From an uncultured Spartobacteria bacterium (GTDB taxonomy: Bacteria > Verrucomicrobiota > Verrucomicrobiia > Chthoniobacterales > UBA6821), in NCBI GenBank assembly GCA_903868795.1, contig CAIPWR010000138.1, positions 1-35,593 on the forward strand: 35,593 nucleotides of DNA. Direction: 5' to 3'. How positions within the stretch are numbered: position 1 is the first letter of the stretch; each line of letters begins with the position of its first letter. The notes beneath the pieces are model-generated. The model was not told where the DNA came from. It made no database searches and worked only from the letters and a program-made list of their open reading frames with translations. Shown here piece after piece: positions 21,827 through 30,403 of this stretch. The position numbers and the translations under genes are program-made.

Positions 21827-24529
21827 ATGACTAAAAATCTCTTTGGAAAAGTAACGCCCGACAGCCTCTCCAAGGCAAAACAGGAAGCTTCAAAATCCGT
21901 CACGGATCACGAGAAGCGATTGCTGGATGTCTGTTGTCTGAAGCTTGAAAACGCGCTCTTCTCCATGAAGAGCAGCGAAGAGGGGCTTGCAGAGTCTGAT
22001 GTGGAGGCCTTACGCCAGGAGTGGGGCCCGAACGATCTCGGTCAGAAGAAGAAGCATGGCTTCGTCATGGAGATCCTGATGCGGTGCAAGAATCCGCTCG
22101 TCATTCAGTTGCTCGTTATTGCGGCGATCTCCCTCGCCACAGGCGACCCCGCCTCCGCCACGATCGTGGGACTGATGGTCGTGATCTCCGTCGGTCTCTC
22201 CTATTATCAGGAATCAAAGTCCGGCAAGGCTGTAGAGGCTCTCAATGCCATGGTCCAGACGAACTGCCATGTGATCCGAGGCGGCAAGGAAGTGGAGATT
22301 TCCATGGCCGATATCGTTCCCGGCGATATCGTGGTTCTTCAGGCCGGATCGATCATTCCTGCGGATCTTCGACTCATCACAGCCAAGGATTTCTTTGTCA
22401 GCCAGTCCTCGCTCACCGGTGAATCGATGCCGGTCGAGAAGCATGCCGATACCCCGACCGAGCCATCCAAGGCGGTTATCGAGATGCCGAACGCCGTCTT
22501 CCAGGGAAGCAATGTGGTGAGCGGCACGGCCAAGGCGGTCGTGGTGAACACCGGCACCCGGACCCACTTCGGCTCGATCTCCGAGAAGCTCGGTAGCGCC
22601 CCAGTGCTGACCAGCTTCGACCGCGGGATTGCCGGATTCACCTGGCTCATGATCCGATTCATGCTGGTGATGGTCAGTGTCGTCTTCCTGATCATTGGGG
22701 TGACGAAGCATGATTGGTCCGGTGCACTGATGTTCGGTCTGGCCGTCTCGCTCGGCATGACCCCTGAGATGCTCCCGATGATGGTGGCTGTGAATCTCGC
22801 CAAGGGAGCCCTTGCCATGTCCAAGAAGAAGGTGATCGTGAAGAAACTCCATGCGATCCAGAACTTCGGAGCCATCGACATCCTCTGCACCGACAAGACC
22901 GGAACGCTGACTCAGGACCGCGTCATCCTGGAGAAGTATGTGGACGTGACCGGGCGTCAGAGCGAGGACGTCCTGCGCTACGCCTACATGAACAGCTACT
23001 ACCAGACAGGTCTGCGCAACTTGTTGGATAACTCCGTCCTCTCCCACACCGACATCGATGTCGACCGTGGATGTAAAAAGGTCGACGAGATCCCCTTTGA
23101 CTTCCAGCGCAAGAGGATGAGCGTGGTGGTCGATTACGAGGGAGATCACGTTCTCATCTGCAAAGGTGCCGTTGAGGATGTCTTCAAGTCCTGCACCCAC
23201 TACCAGGTCGATGAGGAGGTCTACATGATGATTGACCTCATCAAGAATGACCTGCTTGAGGAGTTTGAGGCACTCAGCCGCGACGGTTACCGTGTGCTCG
23301 CTATCGCCTACCGCGAGTTCCCTCAGGATAAGGGGACTTTCTCGATCGCTGACGAGAGTGATCTGATTCTTCTCGGGTACATCGCTTTCCTTGATCCTCC
23401 GAAGGAATCGGCGCAGAAGGCCATCGCCTCGCTCGCCAGCTATGGGGTGACCACGAAGATCCTCACCGGAGACAATGCCCTCGTGACTGGCAAGATCTGC
23501 CGCGACGTGCATCTCGACGCAGGGACGATCATCACCGGCGACATGATTGTAGGACTGGATGAGAAGGCCCTCGGGGAACTTGCCGAGAAGACCAGCGTCT
23601 TCGCCCGCCTCTCACCGGCTCAGAAGGAAAGCATCATCGTGGCTCTCCAGAAGCGCGGCCACGTGGTCGGCTACATGGGCGATGGCATCAACGACGCCCT
23701 CTCGATGCGCGTTGCAGACGTTGGCATCTCGGTCGACACCGCTGTGGATGTGGCCAAGGAATCGGCCGATATCATCCTGCTCGAACGCAGCCTCATGGTT
23801 CTCGAAGACGGTATCCTTGAGGGACGTAAGGTTTTCGCAAACATCATCAAGTACATCCGCATGGGGGCCAGTTCCAACTTCGGCAACATGTTCTCCATGG
23901 TGGGTAGCAGCTACTTCCTGAAATTCCTCCCCATGATGCCTGTCCAGGTTCTCGTGAACAACCTGCTCTACGACTTCTCCCAGATTGGCATCCCTTACGA
24001 CCATGTCGATGCCGAGTACATGTTGAAGCCCCGCAAGTGGAACATCGGAAACATCCAGAAGTTCATGATGTGCGTCGGGCCGACCAGCTCGATTTTTGAC
24101 TATACGACTTTTGCCGTGATGCTCTGGTTCTTTAAGTGCAGCAACCTCAACCTCGCTGCCCCCGCCGAGTTGCTCCATCGCTTTGCAGGAGGGCCAGGAG
24201 TGGCTAATGACGACACCTACGCCGCCTCGCTTTTTCACTCCGGCTGGTTCGTGGAGTCGATCATCACCCAGACGCTCATCGTCCATGTCATCCGTACCCG
24301 CAAGATTCCCTTCTTCGGAAGCTGTGCGAGCCCCGCGCTCATTCTCTCCACGCTGATCATTATTCTGATTGGTTCCGCGATTCCCTACATCCCGCCGGTT
24401 GCCGCCTATCTCGGTATGGTGCCGCTTCCCCCGATTTTCTGGGCCTTCATTGCCGCCACGATTCTCTGCTACGTGACGCTCACCCATACGGTGAACGCCT
24501 GGTTTGCCAGAAAGTTCGGTATTGATTAA
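21827..24529 (+). CDS. mgtA: Magnesium-translocating P-type ATPase (MgtA/MgtB family)
   Basis: This is a P-type ATPase of the MgtA type, a Mg2+ importer driven by ATP hydrolysis. The 900-residue protein has TGES (197-200, phosphatase motif), the MTPEMLP membrane motif (311-317), the phosphorylated Asp356 in DKTGTLTQD, and GDGIND near residue 617-622. The C-terminal membrane segments include QIGIPYDHVD and SQTLIVHVIRTRKIPF-like sequence (here ITQTLIVHVIRTRKIPF), diagnostic of MgtA/B rather than Ca2+ or Na+/K+ pumps. It lies 29 bases before an EIIA-like gene. A palindrome and -10-like element are seen upstream. Confidence 0.95.
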   Translation: MTKNLFGKVTPDSLSKAKQEASKSVTDHEKRLLDVCCLKLENALFSMKSSEEGLAESDVEALRQEWGPNDLGQKKKHGFVMEILMRCKNPLVIQLLVIAAISLATGDPASATIVGLMVVISVGLSYYQESKSGKAVEALNAMVQTNCHVIRGGKEVEISMADIVPGDIVVLQAGSIIPADLRLITAKDFFVSQSSLTGESMPVEKHADTPTEPSKAVIEMPNAVFQGSNVVSGTAKAVVVNTGTRTHFGSISEKLGSAPVLTSFDRGIAGFTWLMIRFMLVMVSVVFLIIGVTKHDWSGALMFGLAVSLGMTPEMLPMMVAVNLAKGALAMSKKKVIVKKLHAIQNFGAIDILCTDKTGTLTQDRVILEKYVDVTGRQSEDVLRYAYMNSYYQTGLRNLLDNSVLSHTDIDVDRGCKKVDEIPFDFQRKRMSVVVDYEGDHVLICKGAVEDVFKSCTHYQVDEEVYMMIDLIKNDLLEEFEALSRDGYRVLAIAYREFPQDKGTFSIADESDLILLGYIAFLDPPKESAQKAIASLASYGVTTKILTGDNALVTGKICRDVHLDAGTIITGDMIVGLDEKALGELAEKTSVFARLSPAQKESIIVALQKRGHVVGYMGDGINDALSMRVADVGISVDTAVDVAKESADIILLERSLMVLEDGILEGRKVFANIIKYIRMGASSNFGNMFSMVGSSYFLKFLPMMPVQVLVNNLLYDFSQIGIPYDHVDAEYMLKPRKWNIGNIQKFMMCVGPTSSIFDYTTFAVMLWFFKCSNLNLAAPAELLHRFAGGPGVANDDTYAASLFHSGWFVESIITQTLIVHVIRTRKIPFFGSCASPALILSTLIIILIGSAIPYIPPVAAYLGMVPLPPIFWAFIAATILCYVTLTHTVNAWFARKFGID

Positions 24530-24558
24530 GATAGAGGTCCTCAACCCAACTGATTTTC

Positions 24559-25368
24559 ATGAAAGCTTTACTCAACGCACTTCAGGAAGGCCGTCTTGTC
24601 GAACTTCCCGACAATATCAAGAACGACGCCCTGGAGTTCCTGGGCACCCTGCTCGAGGCGGTTCCCGAAGTCAGTGATGAGGGCATCAATGAGAAGGCTT
24701 TGGCTCGTGAGAACCAGCATAATACCGGCATCGGCAGGGGCTGGGCCTGTCCTCACGCCACTTCCGAATCCGATGGAGAATTACTCTGCTCGGTTGGTTG
24801 GAGCCCTACGGGTATCAATTATGGCTCTCCTGATGGAGTGCCCGTCCACCTCGTGGTGATGTATCTGGTTCCCGACACCCAGAGGAACTCGTATCTCAAG
24901 GAGATCTCACAACTCGCCAAAGCGATCCATCAGAACGAAGACCTGCAGAAGCTTCAGGAGCTCGAGGATCTCTCTGACGTCCGTCATGCCCTCCTCGATG
25001 CAATCACCCACGCCATCGAGTCGGTGACTCCCGAGGCACGTGCCCGGATGATCCAGCTCGAGGTGCGCCATGCAGAGGCCGCGGCCGTAGCCGAGGAGAC
25101 CGCCGACATCCTCACGCTTGACCCGATCGCCCGCTCGATCCGTCCTCTTGCCATTCTCATCGTTCCCGGAGCCAAGCCCGTCGTCCTCTCTCAGGACAAG
25201 ACCCTAGTCGAGGCACTCGAGCACTCCACAACCCTAGCCGACGATCTCGCCAAGGGGGCTCACTCCGTTGTGGGTGATGTGAATGTGGTGCTGCGCTCCA
25301 GTGAGCATTTTGTGGGGGAGAGGGTTCTCCACGAATGCGTGGCATTCCGTGGGAACGCAAAAGCCTAA
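24559..25368 (+). CDS. PTS EIIA (PtsN/fructose-type)-like protein with a C-terminal extra domain
   Basis: The first 150 residues look like an EIIA domain of the fructose/nitrogen type: an N-terminal helix, EGINEKALARENQHNTGIGRGWACPHA and the following beta strands. His66, in GWACPHA, matches the phosphorylated histidine of EIIA. The remaining 120 residues are helical, with a Glu/Ala-rich stretch, and a second small alpha/beta region ending in VLHECVAFRG that I do not recognise. It follows mgtA by 29 bases, so the two are probably co-transcribed. Its stop codon overlaps that of the convergent alr by four bases. No EI or HPr gene is in the window, so its phosphoryl donor is not visible. Confidence 0.75.
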   Translation: MKALLNALQEGRLVELPDNIKNDALEFLGTLLEAVPEVSDEGINEKALARENQHNTGIGRGWACPHATSESDGELLCSVGWSPTGINYGSPDGVPVHLVVMYLVPDTQRNSYLKEISQLAKAIHQNEDLQKLQELEDLSDVRHALLDAITHAIESVTPEARARMIQLEVRHAEAAAVAEETADILTLDPIARSIRPLAILIVPGAKPVVLSQDKTLVEALEHSTTLADDLAKGAHSVVGDVNVVLRSSEHFVGERVLHECVAFRGNAKA

Positions 25369-26477
25369 CCAATATACCTGTAGGTCACTCTTCCAGTGAC
25401 TCCACAGAAGAGATGCCAGGGAATGGTGTCGGCTTTTTGGGCGACTTCGGTGGGGGTTATCTCCTCGTTGCCTTGTTTTCCAACGAGGGCGGCCTCATCT
25501 CCGACTTTGATCCCCTTGACTGCTGAGACGTCGACCATGATCTGATCCATCGTAACGCGCCCCAGGACGGGGCAGCGTTTCCCTTTGATCAAAACGGAGG
25601 CACCTTTATTTGAGAGCTGTCTGGGATAGCCATCTGCATATCCGACCGGTAGGACGGCCACCTTCATGGCCCGAGGCGTGATGTAGGTACTGCCGTAGCT
25701 GACTCCTTGCCCTTTGGGAAGATCGTTGAGGAAGGTCACAGAGGCTTTCCAGCTGAGGGCTGGCTTGAGAACTTTCTGAAACTTCGGGACGGGTGAGACT
25801 CCGTAGAGGGCAAGTCCGACGCGTACGAGATCATGGGCGTGAGCTGGAAAAAGCATGGTGCCAGCGGAGTTGAGCACATGGATCGGGATCTTGGGGGCAA
25901 ACTCCCGGAGGTAGGAGACCAGATCCTCGAAGTCCTGAAGTTGTTTTTTCGTCAACGCTCGATCGCTATCCGCGGCTGCCAGATGGGTTGAGATGCTATG
26001 GAGGGTGAGGGGAAGTTTCCTGATCTCACGAAGGATCGCAAAGGCCTGCTCGGGATGTGCGCCAAGGCGGCCCATGCCCGTATCGATCTTAAAATGAATG
26101 GGAGCGTTCTTAGGAGCTGCTTTGGAAAATTTCTGCGCTTCCTCTAGAGTCGAGATCGTGGGAATAAATCCGAGTCGTCCAATCTCAGGATACTCGGTAG
26201 GGAGGGCGGCGCTTAGGAGAAGAATCGGCTTCTTTTTCTCGGTGAAGCGGAGCTGGATCGCCTCTCCAAGCGAAGCAACTGCAAAGACATCGATGCCAGG
26301 GCTGAAGGTGGAGGCTACTTCATTGAGTCCATGCCCGTAACCGTTGGCCTTTACGACGGCCATGATGACGGCTTTTCTAGCCATCTTTCGCACTGCTTTG
26401 AGGTTGTGCCTGAGGGCCGTATGATCGACCTCGACCCAGGTGCGCATTGGAAGAGTGGCTGGGTGATGCGGCATCAC
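25365..26477 (-). CDS. alr: Alanine racemase
   Basis: Alanine racemase uses PLP to make D-alanine for peptidoglycan. The 370-residue protein has the PLP lysine at Lys43 in VVKANGYGHG and the catalytic tyrosine at Tyr261 in GVSYGSTYITP, which fits the barrel-plus-beta-domain architecture. DGYPRQLSN and GRVTMDQIMVDVS match the substrate region. The start may be at 26477, 26474 or 26447, with the last giving MRTWVEVDHTALRHNL, closest to other family members. The gene is convergent with the EIIA-like gene and divergent from the epimerase gene. Confidence 0.95.
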   Translation of the reverse strand: MMPHHPATLPMRTWVEVDHTALRHNLKAVRKMARKAVIMAVVKANGYGHGLNEVASTFSPGIDVFAVASLGEAIQLRFTEKKKPILLLSAALPTEYPEIGRLGFIPTISTLEEAQKFSKAAPKNAPIHFKIDTGMGRLGAHPEQAFAILREIRKLPLTLHSISTHLAAADSDRALTKKQLQDFEDLVSYLREFAPKIPIHVLNSAGTMLFPAHAHDLVRVGLALYGVSPVPKFQKVLKPALSWKASVTFLNDLPKGQGVSYGSTYITPRAMKVAVLPVGYADGYPRQLSNKGASVLIKGKRCPVLGRVTMDQIMVDVSAVKGIKVGDEAALVGKQGNEEITPTEVAQKADTIPWHLFCGVTGRVTYRYIG

Positions 26478-26549
26478 GGCATTATGGGTCAGGTTAAGAC
26501 GGAGGAAAAGTTGAAGCGTAAAAAAATTAAAGAGTATTCCGTGACACCC

Positions 26550-26581
26550 TTTTAACTTTTCAACTTTTTAACATTTTAACT
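26550..26581 (+). repeat. Four 8-base T-rich tandem units before the epimerase gene
   Basis: TTTTAACT (26550-26557), TTTCAACT (26558-26565), TTTTAACA (26566-26573) and TTTTAACT (26574-26581) form a perfectly phased octamer array ending 17 bases before the ATG at 26599. Each unit differs by at most two bases from the first. It lies in the sense-strand leader or promoter of the epimerase gene. Confidence 0.85.
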
Positions 26582-26598
26582 CAAGGTATCATAAACTC

Positions 26599-27591
26599 AT
26601 GAAGATTATTGTCACTGGAGGAGCCGGCTTTATCGGATCCCATGTGGTCCGTAATCTCCTGGACGAGGGACACGAGGTGACGGTGGTGGATGATTTCAAT
26701 GATTTCTACGATCCCGCCATCAAACGGGCCAACGTTGCATCTTTCTCATTGATCGCCGCCCCCGTGGAAGTCGCCGAAATCGATCTGCGTGACTGGGATG
26801 CCGTTCAGAGTGTTTTTGAAAAGGTTCGTCCCCATGTAGTGATCCATCTTGCGGCCCGTGCGGGTGTGAGGCCCTCCATTGCCGATCCGAAGCTCTACAT
26901 CGATACGAATATCACCGGCACCTTCAATGTTCTGGAGGCAGCGCGTCTTTCCGGTTGCCAGAAGATCGTTTTTGCATCGAGTTCCTCGGTCTACGGGCTC
27001 TCGAAGACCGTTCCATTCCGCGAAGATCTACCTATCCTCCAGACCCTCTCTCCCTATGCAGCCACCAAGATTGCTGGGGAACAACTTTGCGGCAACTATG
27101 TGAATCTTCACGGCATGAGGATCGCCTGCCTCCGGTTCTTTACCGTTTATGGCCCCGGTCAGCGTCCTGATCTGGCGATCCATAGCTTCACCGATGCGAT
27201 CGAGCATGGTCGCCCCATCAAGCAATTCGGCGACGGCTCCACGCGTCGCGACTACACCTATATCGACGACATCGTTCAGGGAGTCCTCGGAGCCCTTTCG
27301 TATGTGGATGGGGAGGGGCCGCTGTTTGAGATCTTTAACCTTGGGGAAAACGAGACAACGACGCTTGCGAAGCTCATCTCCTCCATTGAAAAGGCTTTGG
27401 GTAAGAAGGCGGTAATCGAGCGTCTGCCTGAGCAGAGGGGAGATATGCCCCTGACTGCTGCGGACATCACCAAGGCCCGCACACTCTTGGGGTATGCACC
27501 ACGAACCCCGATCCGGGATGGTATTCCGAAGTTCGTCGCCTGGTATCGAGAGCTTCACTCCCAGGATAGGTCCAGTCACTTGGAAGTCTGA
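26599..27591 (+). CDS. NAD-dependent UDP-glucuronate 4-epimerase-like SDR protein
   Basis: An extended short-chain dehydrogenase/reductase with the NAD(P)-binding TGGAGFIGSH (6-15) and catalytic Tyr153/Lys157 in YAATK. The early DDFNDFYDPAIKRANV and AARAGVRPSI segments are characteristic of UDP-glucuronate 4-epimerases, which supply UDP-galacturonate for capsule or LPS. GalE-type or dTDP-sugar enzymes are less likely but not excluded. The 330 residues are of normal length. An 8-base T-rich repeat array precedes it, and the M20 peptidase gene follows after only two bases. Confidence 0.85.
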   Translation: MKIIVTGGAGFIGSHVVRNLLDEGHEVTVVDDFNDFYDPAIKRANVASFSLIAAPVEVAEIDLRDWDAVQSVFEKVRPHVVIHLAARAGVRPSIADPKLYIDTNITGTFNVLEAARLSGCQKIVFASSSSVYGLSKTVPFREDLPILQTLSPYAATKIAGEQLCGNYVNLHGMRIACLRFFTVYGPGQRPDLAIHSFTDAIEHGRPIKQFGDGSTRRDYTYIDDIVQGVLGALSYVDGEGPLFEIFNLGENETTTLAKLISSIEKALGKKAVIERLPEQRGDMPLTAADITKARTLLGYAPRTPIRDGIPKFVAWYRELHSQDRSSHLEV

Positions 27592-27593
27592 TC

Positions 27594-28700
27594 ATGGATC
27601 CTCTCAATCCAATTTTATTGCTTCAGGAACTGATCCGAATTCCGAGTGTCAATCCCGAGGGGGATCCCGGGGTGAGCGATCCTGGTGAGGCGCGAATCGC
27701 TGTCTCGCTCGAGAAGTTGCTACTTGAACTCGGTGCAGAGGTATCGCTTCGTGACGTGATGGATGGGCGTCCCAATGTGGTGGCGCGCTTCCCAAGTGAC
27801 GGCAAGGCGAAACCACGCCTGCTTCTCGCCCCCCACATGGATACGGTGAGTGTCGTCGGGATGACCATCGATCCTTTCAGTGGTGAGTTGCGCGACGGAA
27901 AGATCTGGGGACGGGGAGCCAGTGATACCAAGGGGCCGATGGCCTCCATGCTCACGGCCTTGGCTCGCGTTCGTGAGGAGATTCCTAAACTGAGTTACGA
28001 AATCTGGTTTGCCGGCCTCGTGGGTGAGGAGTCCGGTCAACATGGAGCGAAGGCCTTGGCAAGCGAGGAGCACTTCGACTTTGTGATTGCTGGTGAACCG
28101 ACAGGCTTGAAAACGGTCCAAGCCCACAAGGGATCGCTCTGGGTGACCCTGACAGCCGAGGGGAAGGCGGTCCATGCTTCGGCTCCCGACCAAGGGGAGA
28201 ATGCAATCTACAAGATGACCACGGCAATTGAGAGGATCAGGGTTTTGGTTATTCCGGAACTCTCCAAAGCCGAGCACCCCTTGCTGGGGCATTCCACCTT
28301 GAGCGTCGGAACCATCCGTGGTGGCTCCAAGACGAACATCGTCCCCGACCATTGCGAGGCGACCCTCGACATCCGACTCATTCCAGGTGCCGATCCGCTG
28401 CAGATCATCAATCTGATCGAGCATGCCGCCCAAGGAGTGACTGTGGCTTATCAAGGATCCGAACCACTCTATACTGATCCCAACCATCCCCTGGTTTTGA
28501 AGCTGGCAAGCCTCGGAGCGACGCCCGTCGGAGCCCCTTGGTTCTGCGATGCAGCTGTCTTCGCCGCGAAGGGGATGGCCGCCATAGCTCTCGGACCCGG
28601 ATCCATCGCCCAAGCGCACACTGCCGATGAATTCATCTCGGTGAGCGATCTGGAAGCGGGCGCAGACTTTTTCACCAAGCTGCTCCGCTCTCTTGCGTAA
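27594..28700 (+). CDS. M20-family metallopeptidase (ArgE/DapE/CPG2-like)
   Basis: The 368-residue protein has the dinuclear-zinc set of M20 peptidases: His81 and Asp83 in APHMDTV, Asp111 in GRGASDTKG, the catalytic Glu145/Glu146 in GLVGEESG, Glu168 in AGEPTG, and a late His in AQAHTADEF. It could be an acetylornithine deacetylase, a succinyl-diaminopimelate desuccinylase or a carboxypeptidase. The specificity cannot be told from the sequence. It starts two bases after the epimerase stop, so the two are translationally linked, though no shared pathway is obvious. Confidence 0.85.
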   Translation: MDPLNPILLLQELIRIPSVNPEGDPGVSDPGEARIAVSLEKLLLELGAEVSLRDVMDGRPNVVARFPSDGKAKPRLLLAPHMDTVSVVGMTIDPFSGELRDGKIWGRGASDTKGPMASMLTALARVREEIPKLSYEIWFAGLVGEESGQHGAKALASEEHFDFVIAGEPTGLKTVQAHKGSLWVTLTAEGKAVHASAPDQGENAIYKMTTAIERIRVLVIPELSKAEHPLLGHSTLSVGTIRGGSKTNIVPDHCEATLDIRLIPGADPLQIINLIEHAAQGVTVAYQGSEPLYTDPNHPLVLKLASLGATPVGAPWFCDAAVFAAKGMAAIALGPGSIAQAHTADEFISVSDLEAGADFFTKLLRSLA

Positions 28701-28731
28701 CCAGTAGCCAAAAGGCTAACTTTGCCAACTT

Positions 28732-30264
28732 ATGAGCAAAGGCAACGAAAGCGCTATTTCCCCGCGTCGCGAGGAAGATTTTCCCGAGTGGTACCAGCAG
28801 GTCGTCCGTGCGGCCGAGATGGCAGAGAATTCTGAAGTTCGTGGATGCATGGTGATCCGTCCCTGGGGATATGCTCTCTGGGAACGGATGCAGGGGGCTC
28901 TTGACGGCATGTTCAAGGCCACGGGGCACAAGAACGCCTACTTCCCGCTTTTCATTCCTCTCGGCCATCTTCAGAAGGAGGCGGAACATGTCGAGGGCTT
29001 CGCCAAAGAATGTGCTGTCGTCACCCACCATCGTCTGGAACTCAAGGATGGGAAACTCGTTCCTGCCGGTGAACTCACCGAGCCTTTGGTGGTTCGCCCC
29101 ACCTCCGAGACCATCATCGGATCGACCTACGCGAAGTGGGTCAAATCATACCGCGACCTTCCAATCCTGCTGAACCAATGGGCGAACGTCGTCCGCTGGG
29201 AGCTGCGTCCCCGTCTTTTCCTTCGTACCGCGGAGTTCCTCTGGCAGGAGGGACACACGGCTCACGAGACTGAGGCCGAGGCAATCGAGGAGACCGTCAA
29301 GATGCTTGGCGTCTATGAGACCTTCGCTCGTGATTGGCTTGCAATTCCCGTCATCCGCGGAGAGAAGACAGCCAGCGAGCGCTTCCCCGGTGCTGTGCGC
29401 ACGTACTGCATCGAGGCGATGGTTCAGGATCGTAAGGCCATCCAGGCTGGGACTTCCCACTTTCTTGGGCAAAATTTCGCAAAGGCCTCAGGCATCAAGT
29501 TCCTCTCCCGTAACAACACCGAGGAGCTTGCCTGGACCACCAGTTGGGGTGTCAGCACCCGACTCATCGGAACTCTTCTCATGGCGCATGGAGATGATGA
29601 CGGGGCGGTCCTGCCGCCACGCATCGCCGGCACACAGGTGCTCCTTATTCCGATCACGCCGAAGGAGGAGACCCGTGCTGCTGTTCTCGCAAAGACCGAG
29701 GAAATCGCGGCGGCTCTTCGCTCCGCCACCTATGCGGGGGAACCGCTTCGAGTCGAGATTGACGCTCGCGACATAGGCGGTGGAACCAAGACCTGGGAGT
29801 GGATCAAGAAGGGAGTTCCCGTCCGTATCGAAATCGGGCCCCGTGATCTTGAGTCGGGTAGTGCCGCCGTCGCACGTCGGGATAAGGGCCCTAAGGAAAA
29901 GGAATTCCTCCCGGCCGATTCGCTGGCCGTGCGTCTTCCCGAGATCCTTGCCAAGATTCAGCAGAACCTCCTTGATCGCGCGCTTGCCTTCCGCAAGGAG
30001 CACACCGTCAAGATCGATACCAAGGAAGAGTTCTACGCCTACTTCACGCCAAAGAATCCCGATAAGCCCGAGATCCATGGCGGATTTGCGCTGACTCATT
30101 GGAACGGAAGTGCCGAGGTCGAGGCTAAGATCAAGGAAGAGCTGAAGGTGACGATCCGTTGTATCCCTGAAGCTGATGGCTCTGACTTCATCGACGAGCC
30201 GGGTATCTGCCCATTCACGGGAGAGTCCAGTGCGCGACGCGTCATCTTCGGCAAAGCTTACTAA
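28732..30264 (+). CDS. proS: Prolyl-tRNA synthetase, archaeal/eukaryotic type
   Basis: This class II synthetase attaches proline to tRNA-Pro. The 510-residue protein is of the shorter, archaeal/eukaryotic-like type that lacks the bacterial editing insertion, and it carries the characteristic C-terminal zinc-binding-like domain, here ending in ICPFTGESSARRVIFGKAY. Motifs are RPTSETI, the motif 2 region NVVRWELRPRLFLRTAEFLWQEGH, and TSHFLGQNFAKA. It is 31 bases after the peptidase gene. Two 8-base units lie after its stop. Confidence 0.97.
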   Translation: MSKGNESAISPRREEDFPEWYQQVVRAAEMAENSEVRGCMVIRPWGYALWERMQGALDGMFKATGHKNAYFPLFIPLGHLQKEAEHVEGFAKECAVVTHHRLELKDGKLVPAGELTEPLVVRPTSETIIGSTYAKWVKSYRDLPILLNQWANVVRWELRPRLFLRTAEFLWQEGHTAHETEAEAIEETVKMLGVYETFARDWLAIPVIRGEKTASERFPGAVRTYCIEAMVQDRKAIQAGTSHFLGQNFAKASGIKFLSRNNTEELAWTTSWGVSTRLIGTLLMAHGDDDGAVLPPRIAGTQVLLIPITPKEETRAAVLAKTEEIAAALRSATYAGEPLRVEIDARDIGGGTKTWEWIKKGVPVRIEIGPRDLESGSAAVARRDKGPKEKEFLPADSLAVRLPEILAKIQQNLLDRALAFRKEHTVKIDTKEEFYAYFTPKNPDKPEIHGGFALTHWNGSAEVEAKIKEELKVTIRCIPEADGSDFIDEPGICPFTGESSARRVIFGKAY

Positions 30265-30288
30265 TACGGATCCACCGATTTTTGATAT

Positions 30289-30312
30289 GGAAATTAGGAA
30301 ACCAGGGATATG
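30289..30312 (+). repeat. GGAA-type 8-base units after proS
   Basis: GGAAATTA (30289-30296), GGAAACCA (30297-30304) and GGGATATG (30305-30312) form an 8-base-phased series, the first two sharing GGAA and one or two more bases. The rest of the 139-base gap between proS and the glycosyltransferase contains a second octad pair (listed separately) and T-rich sequence. Confidence 0.5.
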
Positions 30313-30367
30313 TTGGAATCAACCAGTAGTTTAGAAATCGCTATCCTTCAGGTCTTTTTCTCTTCTT

Positions 30368-30383
30368 GAGTTCCTGAGTTCCA
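30368..30383 (+). repeat. Octad pair before the glycosyltransferase gene
   Basis: GAGTTCCT (30368-30375) is followed directly by GAGTTCCA (30376-30383). The same TGAGTTCC sequence recurs before tilS (32396-32403). The pair lies 20 bases before the ATG at 30404. Confidence 0.55.
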
Positions 30384-30403
30384 TATTTTTCTGTTTCTGA
30401 TTT

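Noticed and set aside
22214-23512. 432-codon minus-strand frame opposite mgtA
   Set aside because: It lies antisense to the conserved ATPase core and its composition, rich in His, Asp, Gly and Val, is typical of a shadow frame.
23612-24544. 310-codon minus-strand frame opposite the end of mgtA
   Set aside because: It is antisense to the conserved C-terminal half of the ATPase and has no recognisable motifs.
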